A stretch of DNA of 64,000 nt from NCBI GenBank assembly GCA_030028905.1, contig JALDYZ010000012.1, forward strand, positions 94,727 through 158,726, given 5' to 3'. The DNA comes from Ferirhizobium litorale (GTDB lineage: Bacteria > Pseudomonadota > Alphaproteobacteria > Rhizobiales > Rhizobiaceae). The notes beneath the pieces were generated by a model that searched no databases, had not been told where the DNA came from, and worked only from the letters and a program-made list of their open reading frames with translations. Positions 57,623 to 64,000 of this stretch are shown one piece after another; the stretch's first letter is position 1, and each line of letters opens with the position of its first letter. Made by a program: the position numbers and the translations under genes.

Positions 57623-60088
57623 ATGGCCTTTAAACGCAACATCGATCGCCTGCCGATCATTCCCGCGGACGCGAAGCGGCACAACGTCACCTGCCACTAC
57701 TGCATCGTCGGCTGCGGCTATCACGCCTATACATGGCCGGTGAACAAGCAGGGCGGCCCGGAGCCGGACAAGAATATCTTCGGCGTCGACCTCTCTGAGC
57801 AGCAGGCAGCCGAGACCGTCGCCTGGTACTCGCCATCCATGTACAACATCGTCAAGCAGAACGGCGAGGACGTGCATATCGTCGTCAAGCCAGATCGCGA
57901 ATGCAGCGTGAACTCCGGGTTGGGCTCTGTCCGCGGCGCGCGCATTGCCGAGATGAGTTATTCCGAGGCCCGCAACACACAGCAGCAGCGGCTCACCGAC
58001 CCGCTGGTATGGCGCTACGGCCAGATGCAGCCGACGAGCTGGGAGGACGCCCTCGACCTCGTCGCCCGAGTGACGGCTGCCGTCATCAAGGAAAAGGGAG
58101 AGGACGCGCTCTACGTCTCGGCCTACGACCACGGTGGCGCGGGCGGGGGGTACGAGAACACCTGGGGCACGGGCAAGCTCTACTTCGAGGCGATGAAGAT
58201 CAAGAACATCCGCATCCACAATCGCCCCGCCTACAACTCCGAGGTCCATGCCACCCGCGACATGGGTGTCGGCGAACTCAACAACTGCTACGAGGACGCG
58301 GAACTCACCGATACGATCTTCTGTGTCGGGGCCAACCCACTCGAGACGCAAACGAACTACTTCCTGAACCACTGGGTTCCGAACATGCGCGGCACGACGG
58401 CCGACAAGAAGAACGAGCAGTTGCCGGGCGAGGAGCACCCACCTGTCAGGATCGTCTTCGTCGATCCCCGGCGAACGGTCAGCATCAATGCCTGCGAGGC
58501 AGAAGCGGGCGCGGACAACGTCCTCCATCTGGCGATCAACTCGGGCACCGATCTCGCGCTGTTCAACGCGATCTTTACGCACATCGTAGAGAAGGGCTGG
58601 ACTGACAAGGCCTTCATCGAGGCCAGCACCGGCGGGTTCGACGAGGCAGTCAAGGGCAACAAGATGACACTCGAAGAAGCTTCGAACATCTGCGGGGTCC
58701 CTGCCGCCGACATCGAAAAGGCGGCCCAATGGATTGCCGAACCCAAGGCGGACGGAAAGCGCCGCCGCACGATGATGCCCTACGAGAAGGGCCTGATCTG
58801 GGGCAACGACAACTACCGCACAAACGCGGCGCTCGTGAACATGGCGCTCGCGACAGGAAACATCGGACGTTCGGGCGGTGGCTGCGTCCGCCTTGGTGGC
58901 CATCAGGAAGGCTATGCCCGCCCCTCCGACGCCCATGTCGGCAAGCCAGCCGCCTATGTCGATCAGTTGTTGATCGACGGCCAAGGCGGCGTGCACCACA
59001 TCTGGGGGTGCGACCACTACAAGACGACGCTCAACGCTCACGAGTTCAAAAAGGTCTACAAGAAGCGGACCGACATTGTGAAGGACGCGATGAGCGCCGC
59101 GCCCTACGGCGACAGGGACGCGATGGTGAAAGCGATCATCGATGCGATCAACCAAGGGGGCCTCTTCGCGGTCAACGTCGACATCATTCCGACCAAGATC
59201 GGCCAGGCCTGCCACGTCGTCCTTCCCGCAGCGACTTCGGGCGAAGCGAACCTTACGTCGATGAACGGCGAGCGCCGGATGCGCCTCACCGAGCGCTACA
59301 TGGACCCGCCCGGCCAGGCGATGCCGGACTGCCTGATCGCAGCCAGGATGGCCAACCACATGGAGCAAGTGCTTCGCGACATGGGCGATGCGGACTATGC
59401 CGACAAGTTCAAGGGCTTCGACTGGACGACCGAGGAAGACGCCTTCATGGACGGTTACCACAAAGTCGCGAAAGGCGGTGAGTTCGTCACCTACGACCGT
59501 CTGCGCGAGGCTGGCAACAACGGCGTGCAGGAGCCCGCCACGGGCTACGAAAGCGGGAAACTGGTAGGCACCAAGAGGCTTTACGAGGACGGCAAGTTTG
59601 GAACGGAAGACGGCAGGGCCAAATTCATGGTGTCGGAGTGGCGCGGCCTGCAGGCTCCGGGAAAACAGGAGCAGAAGGACAAATACAAGTACCTGATCAA
59701 CAATGGTCGCACGAACCACGTCTGGCAGTCGGCCTATCTCGACCAGGAGAACGATTTCGTCATGGATCGTTGGCCCTACCCGTTCATCCAGATGAACCCG
59801 CAGGACATGACCGATGCTGGATTGAAGGAGGGCGACCTTGTCGAAATCTTCAATGATGCCGGCGCGACGCAGGCGATGGTCTATCCGACGCCGACGGCGC
59901 GCCGCGGCGAGACCTTCATGATGTTCGGTTATCCGACGGGCGTGCAGGGCAACGTCGTCAATGCGGGCACGAACGAGCTCATCCTGCCCAACTACAAGCA
60001 GACTTGGGCCGACATCCGCAAGATCGCGGATGCCCCGCGAAACGTCGCCCATCTCACGTTCAAGTCTCAGGAATACAAGTCAACTTGA
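57623..60088 (+). CDS. aioA: Arsenite oxidase large (molybdopterin) subunit
   Basis: 821 residues, the standard AioA length. The N-terminal [3Fe-4S] ligands are C24-x2-C27-x3-C31 (CHYCIVGCGYHAY); the fourth position typical of other DMSO-reductase-family enzymes is replaced by Ser in SVNSGLGS, as in known AioA. MGD-binding segments follow, such as GANPLETQTNYFLNH and EKGLIWGNDNYR. It oxidises As(III) to As(V) in the periplasm; it has no signal of its own and travels with AioB. No cytochrome c or Mo-cofactor gene follows. Confidence 0.97.
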   Translation: MAFKRNIDRLPIIPADAKRHNVTCHYCIVGCGYHAYTWPVNKQGGPEPDKNIFGVDLSEQQAAETVAWYSPSMYNIVKQNGEDVHIVVKPDRECSVNSGLGSVRGARIAEMSYSEARNTQQQRLTDPLVWRYGQMQPTSWEDALDLVARVTAAVIKEKGEDALYVSAYDHGGAGGGYENTWGTGKLYFEAMKIKNIRIHNRPAYNSEVHATRDMGVGELNNCYEDAELTDTIFCVGANPLETQTNYFLNHWVPNMRGTTADKKNEQLPGEEHPPVRIVFVDPRRTVSINACEAEAGADNVLHLAINSGTDLALFNAIFTHIVEKGWTDKAFIEASTGGFDEAVKGNKMTLEEASNICGVPAADIEKAAQWIAEPKADGKRRRTMMPYEKGLIWGNDNYRTNAALVNMALATGNIGRSGGGCVRLGGHQEGYARPSDAHVGKPAAYVDQLLIDGQGGVHHIWGCDHYKTTLNAHEFKKVYKKRTDIVKDAMSAAPYGDRDAMVKAIIDAINQGGLFAVNVDIIPTKIGQACHVVLPAATSGEANLTSMNGERRMRLTERYMDPPGQAMPDCLIAARMANHMEQVLRDMGDADYADKFKGFDWTTEEDAFMDGYHKVAKGGEFVTYDRLREAGNNGVQEPATGYESGKLVGTKRLYEDGKFGTEDGRAKFMVSEWRGLQAPGKQEQKDKYKYLINNGRTNHVWQSAYLDQENDFVMDRWPYPFIQMNPQDMTDAGLKEGDLVEIFNDAGATQAMVYPTPTARRGETFMMFGYPTGVQGNVVNAGTNELILPNYKQTWADIRKIADAPRNVAHLTFKSQEYKST

Positions 60089-60442
60089 CCTCGGGGGCGG
60101 CTCGTCCGCCCTCCCATCCTTCCAGGAAACCTTGTTGCCTCTTCAGGCGCGCTCCAAACATGCGTAGTCCCGCATTTGTTGAAGAACGGGCGAAGCGGCT
60201 GTGGTTGCCGCGAACCTACCCGCTGCTGGCGCGTTTCCTGTCAAGCAAGACGAGGTTTCAGTGCCCAAGAACTCACCGACGTCCTCGGGAACCGCCACGG
60301 AGCATTCGTGGCTTTCCCCTGCGATCGCGCGACTATCGAGCGGTTTCGCAAGAGCTTCCCAAGATGTACGGATTGCCAGAACTGCCTGCAGACGAAACCA
60401 GCACCGACACGATAGCGGTTTCATTGCTCACGTCGGACTGTC
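60089..60442. other. 354-base gap after aioA, no gene seen
   Basis: Several short overlapping frames exist on both strands, none with a ribosome site or recognisable sequence. No cytochrome c remnant (no CXXCH) was found. Confidence 0.5.
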
Positions 60443-61210
60443 CTAGATTTCGATGACAAGCTGTGGATCGAAGGCTGTCCTTTCTTCAGGGTATCCGCGC
60501 GGATTGGCGATCACCCTGGTCTCCGCGATACGGCAGTCGACTCTGTTATGCACGTGACCATGCACCCACAGCGCCGGATGCCTCTCGACAATCAGGTCTT
60601 CCAGATCGGAGGCGTAGCAGGCGGACAGCGGATCGCCCTGGAATTCGAGGGGAATTGATCTGGGCGACGGGAGGTGATGGGTGACGACCACCGTTTTCCG
60701 TGCCGACGCTTCCGCCAGCGCAGATTTGAGAAACGCCCGGGACTCGTGGTGCATTCGATAGGCGTGGATCGGCTTGAACGTCCGATAAGGAAGCTTTGAA
60801 AACTTGACCTTCCGGTAGTCGTTCATCCCGCTCTGGGCGGCCGCCATCGCCAGTTCGGGATCGCCTCCGTTGAGGCGGAAGTCGGTCCACAGGGTTGCCC
60901 CAACAAACCTGATGTCTCCGATATCTACCGCTTCGTTTTCGAGAAAGTGGATGTTGGGATAGCGGTCACGCATCAAGCGCGCATCGCGAATGCTCTCCTG
61001 CACGGCGGCTCGATAATATTCATGGTTCCCTGCCGTGAACACGACGGGCATCGCGGAAGGGGTGCTGGCCGCCAACCATTCGATGCTGGGGACGATGCCG
61101 CGTGTCAGAAGATCGCCCGCGCAGACCAGGACATCGGCATCACAAGGCGGCGGCTGAAAGAAGGGTTGGCCGAATTCCAGATGCAAATCGGAAATGATCC
61201 AGAGTTTCAC
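60443..61210 (-). CDS. Metallophosphoesterase (calcineurin-like)
   Basis: 255 residues. All five metallophosphatase blocks are in place: SDLHLE near 7-12, CAGDLL near 40, GNHEYY near 75, THHLPSP near 170 and GHVHN near 215. They form a two-metal site for phosphoester hydrolysis. Start is taken as GTG at 61210 because the first strand begins immediately; AAGG lies nine bases upstream. The substrate is unknown. It is convergent with the region after aioA. Confidence 0.9.
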   Translation of the reverse strand: MKLWIISDLHLEFGQPFFQPPPCDADVLVCAGDLLTRGIVPSIEWLAASTPSAMPVVFTAGNHEYYRAAVQESIRDARLMRDRYPNIHFLENEAVDIGDIRFVGATLWTDFRLNGGDPELAMAAAQSGMNDYRKVKFSKLPYRTFKPIHAYRMHHESRAFLKSALAEASARKTVVVTHHLPSPRSIPLEFQGDPLSACYASDLEDLIVERHPALWVHGHVHNRVDCRIAETRVIANPRGYPEERTAFDPQLVIEI

Positions 61211-61372
61211 GCTTCGGCACCTTTCTGAACTCCAAGGGTCATCTTCCTGACCCCGATACAACGATTGGACACCTGAAGCCGATCAGTTTTACTTCGACGA
61301 ACAGGCTTTCTGTCTTGCCGGATAGGCGCGCGGAGCCCAAGGTGCTCCTAGTCCAAATTAGGGGAGGCAGCG

Positions 61373-61549
61373 ATGGCGCGGCCATCACGCCGTAAACCAA
61401 AGTCCGCAAAGGAAACCTCGCTCGGCTCCGCCTTGGACGAGATCGGCTTCAAGCCGCTCGGCCGCCGGTTAAAGATCAAAGCTGGGATCAATCAGACGCA
61501 ACTCCGTAGGCCTGTGTCTGCAAATGCCTCAGGAGAGCGGCGCGACTGA
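61373..61549 (+). CDS. Small basic protein of 58 residues, unknown function
   Basis: ATG at 61373 follows a very strong ribosome site (GGGGAGG) with a six- to seven-base gap. The product starts MARPSRRKPKSAKE, is Arg/Lys-rich at the N-terminus, contains DEIGFKPLGRRLKIKAG and ends GERRD. No domain is recognised. The basic character suggests nucleic-acid binding; a truncated gene is also possible. It lies between the phosphoesterase and the AAA+ protease, convergent with the latter. Confidence 0.55.
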   Translation: MARPSRRKPKSAKETSLGSALDEIGFKPLGRRLKIKAGINQTQLRRPVSANASGERRD

Positions 61550-61614
61550 AGTCCCCAGAGATGATCCGATGATCGGCTCCGCCCCTCTCTCGAGCGAGGA
61601 GCGGAGCCTGACCG

Positions 61615-63546
61615 CTAGCCGTCACGTCCTGACGGATGCGGATTCGTATTCCCCGGCGTCGCGCCGACGAGCGACCGGACCTCGTCGCCGAAGACGTGGC
61701 CCTTCTCGATCAGCGCTTGGGTAAGCAGATCAAGCTCCTGACGACGCTCCGAAAGCAGAGACACCGCTCGGTCTAACTGGGCCTTCAGCCTTCCATCGAC
61801 GAGACTGCGAAGGTCCGGGTCACGATCACGGAGATACTCGAGGGGACGGCTCCCCGTGCCAAGTTCGACAGACAGCACCTCACCGAACCCGAAGTGACGC
61901 TCCAACTTCGTGGCGATATCGCTTGCCACCACAAGGTCCGAAGTCGGAGCGCCCCCTGCCCCGTCTGCATGGCAGCCGTAGACCAACGTCTCGGCTGCCA
62001 TGCCGCCCAAGAGCATGGCGATCCTGTCATCGTAGTAGCTGGCTGTCTTCACGCGACCGACCTCGGGTTCGAAAACGGTCATGCCGACCGACTGAGCGCC
62101 GACCCCGACGGCCGCATCCCGATCGATGTGAACGTGCTTGAGCACGTCGCATGCAAGGAGGACCGCCACGATGGCATGGCCCGATTCATGGACCGCGGTG
62201 TGGCGCAGCTCGCTCTCGCTAAGGACGTAGCGCTTGGGCATCACCTCGAAGAGGAGGTCTTCCGACAAGGCGACCTTCCGCCGCCTCGAAAGCCGCCTGG
62301 CGTCGCGAGCGAGCTTCTCGATGTCAGCTCCAGACCACCCCCTGGTCGCCGGGACGAAACGGGCAAGGTCGCCGTCGAATGCCTGATCGCGCAGATGATG
62401 TCGGAGGATCGCGACCCTGGCGGCGGAATCAGGCAACGGGATTTCGATCATCGTCTCGAGCCGTCCCGGTCGAAGCAGGGCGCGGTCGATGACAGACGGG
62501 TTGTTGGTGGCACCCACGACGACGACACCTTCTCGGCCTTCGACCGGATCAAGGCATTCGAGCATCCCATTGATTACCTGCCGCCGATAATCCCTTGCAT
62601 GGTCGTCGTCCCCTTCCCTGTCGCCGAAGCTATCGAATTCGTCCACGAAGAGAAGGCAGGGCGACTGCTTCATCGCTTGCGCGAAGGCGGCGCGCATGGC
62701 CTTCAAATAGTCGCCCAGATGGCCAGTCGCCTGCCAACGGGCGGCCGAGGCAATCACGAGATCGACTTCGCAGGAGTTCGCAAGTGCCTGGGCATATGTC
62801 GTCTTTCCGCAACCGGGCGGACCATGCAGCAGCGCGCCGCGATCGACGTCTTCCCATGCGATCTCGCCAGCCTTCCACGCGCGCAGGTCGTCGGCAAGCT
62901 GGAGACCCCAGGTCTTCGCGCCACCATAGCCGGCCACTTCTTCGAGACGCGGCCCCTTGGGCTTGGCCGGAAGGGGCGCGGACTTCTCGGCCTCGACGAC
63001 CGACTTCTTCAGTTGGCGGACCGCGCTCAGCAACGGCCTCGTGCCGCGGACAGTCGACGCGATGGCGTCAAATGAAAACCCCGTCAGCAACGAGGCGATT
63101 TCCGGCGTCATCTCCCGCACTTTGGCGACCCGAGATGCCGCCATGTAGTGGTCGACGGTGGGCGGCGTAATTTCAGCGATGACATCCGCGGCCGTCTTCA
63201 GTTCCGAGGGAATGTTTTCCAGCGTCTCCGCCACGAGGACGATCTGCCGACCGTGACGAAAGCGATCGTAGATCACCCGGACGTCGATCGGGCTGTCAGG
63301 AACAGTCATGACGATGGCCGTCTCATTGCAGTCCTCGTCCACAGGGACCGGGTCGCGGATTAGCGAAGAGGCGGCACGGCGATAGTAGTCGCTCGTCCCT
63401 TCGGCGACGTGCAGGATCGCGATGAAGGCGATGTTCTGGCGTCGCAGGAAGGGTCTGAGGGCAGCCCGAACGGCACACCGGGCCGCCGCAACGACAAGGC
63501 TCGGCGGGGACTGGCGTCTGGATAGCGTGTAGGAACTGGAAGACAT
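61615..63546 (-). CDS. AAA+ ATPase with M41 zinc-protease domain (FtsH-like, no clear membrane anchor)
   Basis: 643 residues. Residues 1 to about 190 form an unrecognised N-terminal domain without the two membrane helices of FtsH. The AAA+ module follows: Walker A GPPGCGKTT near 240, Walker B LLFVDEFDSFGD near 295, second-region motif ATNNPSVIDRALLRPGRLE near 350. The M41 peptidase has HESGH near 450 and the third zinc ligand Asp in APTSDLVVASDIA near 525. It would unfold and degrade proteins in the cytoplasm. Such soluble FtsH relatives are found in alphaproteobacterial islands. Start ATG at 63546. Confidence 0.88.
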   Translation of the reverse strand: MSSSSYTLSRRQSPPSLVVAAARCAVRAALRPFLRRQNIAFIAILHVAEGTSDYYRRAASSLIRDPVPVDEDCNETAIVMTVPDSPIDVRVIYDRFRHGRQIVLVAETLENIPSELKTAADVIAEITPPTVDHYMAASRVAKVREMTPEIASLLTGFSFDAIASTVRGTRPLLSAVRQLKKSVVEAEKSAPLPAKPKGPRLEEVAGYGGAKTWGLQLADDLRAWKAGEIAWEDVDRGALLHGPPGCGKTTYAQALANSCEVDLVIASAARWQATGHLGDYLKAMRAAFAQAMKQSPCLLFVDEFDSFGDREGDDDHARDYRRQVINGMLECLDPVEGREGVVVVGATNNPSVIDRALLRPGRLETMIEIPLPDSAARVAILRHHLRDQAFDGDLARFVPATRGWSGADIEKLARDARRLSRRRKVALSEDLLFEVMPKRYVLSESELRHTAVHESGHAIVAVLLACDVLKHVHIDRDAAVGVGAQSVGMTVFEPEVGRVKTASYYDDRIAMLLGGMAAETLVYGCHADGAGGAPTSDLVVASDIATKLERHFGFGEVLSVELGTGSRPLEYLRDRDPDLRSLVDGRLKAQLDRAVSLLSERRQELDLLTQALIEKGHVFGDEVRSLVGATPGNTNPHPSGRDG

Positions 63547-63590
63547 CTGGTGACTCTTTCGTGATCTGGGCATCGGGCGGGGACTTCCGT

Positions 63591-63945
63591 TCACCGCGCT
63601 ATGCGCCTGACCACCGTTTCCGGTCCTAACGGGGCGTCGTCCAGGTCGACTTCGAGATAGCGATTGAGGATCATGGCGGCGAGGCCAGCGACTGGCTTCG
63701 TTTCCTGGAATGCGTTCAGGCACTCGGCGATGGGCATCGATCCATTTTCATCGAGCGCGCCCAGCAGGCGCAGTCGATCGCCGAGCGGGACCGTGAAATT
63801 GCCGTACCGCAGCAGGTCCTTGGCGTTGCGGAGGCGGAAACCGCCGTGGACCTCGTCACGCGACATCCTCCGGTACGACGCGCCTCTTCGCTCAAAGGCC
63901 TGCTCCAGCGCAACGGGATCGGCAGAGCGCTCGCGGTCATGGGCA
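63591..63945 (-). pseudogene. Truncated gene, 5' end lost at IS boundary (possible TnsA-like C-terminal part)
   Basis: The minus-strand frame stays open from the stop at 63591 past the first ATG at 63866 up to about 63947, and the next in-frame stop (TGA, 63948-63950) lies inside the putative IS tip. Codons before the ATG read ALEQAFERRGASYRRM, which looks like coding sequence. The visible part, FRLRNAKDLLRYGN then a winged-helix-like stretch and LDDAPLGPETVVRRIAR, recalls the C-terminal domain of TnsA-type endonucleases; this is tentative. It lies 45 bases upstream of the protease gene and may once have shared its operon. Confidence 0.6.
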
Positions 63946-64000
63946 TGTCAATCGGCACCCAAAACTGACCCCATATCGGCGTCCAATTTTGACCCCCTTG
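63946..64000. mobile_element. Terminal repeats of an IS21-like insertion element (rest outside window)
   Basis: After TGTCAA (63946) two related 21-22-base units follow: 63952-63972 and 63976-63997, both of the form TCGGC-x2-CCAA-x4-TGACCCC. Multiple internal copies of such units near the tips are typical of IS21-family elements. No transposase is in view. Confidence 0.6.

Noticed and set aside
56960..60052. 1030-codon open frame on the minus strand opposite aioBA
   Set aside because: Shadow of aioB and aioA; no domain or ribosome site, while the plus-strand genes are unmistakable.
60089..60442. Cytochrome c gene after aioA
   Set aside because: None of the short frames has a CXXCH heme motif or a signal peptide.

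Overview
The window is high-GC chromosome or megaplasmid DNA from an alphaproteobacterium, most likely a Rhizobiaceae member (Ensifer, Rhizobium or Shinella type). The signs are a fused L-carnitine dehydrogenase/thioesterase, an FMN-riboswitch-controlled ribH, an aquaporin-type arsenic operon (AqpS), dense ATGA-coupled operons, and many ABC and TRAP uptake systems beside catabolic genes. No rRNA, tRNA or CRISPR was found. Genus is an inference.

Positions 1-8.3 kb hold ordinary accessory metabolism: a CaiB/BaiF CoA-transferase cut by the window edge, coupled to an acetolactate-synthase-like TPP enzyme; a LysR/SDR divergent pair; RidA, DUF442 and DUF4432 proteins; an L,D-transpeptidase; and an orphan ParA-like ATPase. 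Positions 8.4-17.5 kb hold a seven-gene minus-strand operon (N-formylglutamate-amidohydrolase-like enzyme, TRAP DctQ, DctM and DctP, a glutamine-synthetase-like ligase, an aldehyde dehydrogenase, an iron alcohol dehydrogenase). It ends in a clear terminator and faces a divergent RpiR regulator. The enzyme set fits uptake of an amino alcohol such as ethanolamine and its catabolism through gamma-glutamyl intermediates. An iron-type ABC importer (17.6-21.6 kb) and FMN-riboswitch/ribH follow.

Positions 22.5-35.6 kb form a carnitine/gamma-butyrobetaine module: a GlxA-type AraC regulator, dehydrocarnitine-cleaving BKACE, carnitine dehydrogenase fused to a thioesterase, a CaiA-like acyl-CoA dehydrogenase, an NDP-forming acyl-CoA ligase, a CaiD-like hydratase, and a dipeptide-type ABC importer with a fused double ATPase. 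Housekeeping genes follow: ACT-domain protein, esterase, metH with a palindromic operator upstream, an AGE-family epimerase and a heme-degrading-domain protein.

From about 45.7 kb the window looks like an acquired island. It has an AT-richer gap with four CCGCCACA repeats, an Abi-C-type protein, a PD-(D/E)XK nuclease gene broken by one in-frame stop, an XRE regulator and a secreted S1/P1 nuclease. A large arsenic section follows (50.5-60.1 kb): three ArsR genes, an MFS and a TauE exporter, arsH, two unrelated arsenate reductases around an aquaporin, and arsenite oxidase aioBA without the usual aioXSR or cytochrome c. The window closes with a metallophosphoesterase, a small ORF, a soluble FtsH-like AAA+/M41 protease, and a gene apparently truncated by the end of an IS21-like element whose body lies outside the window.
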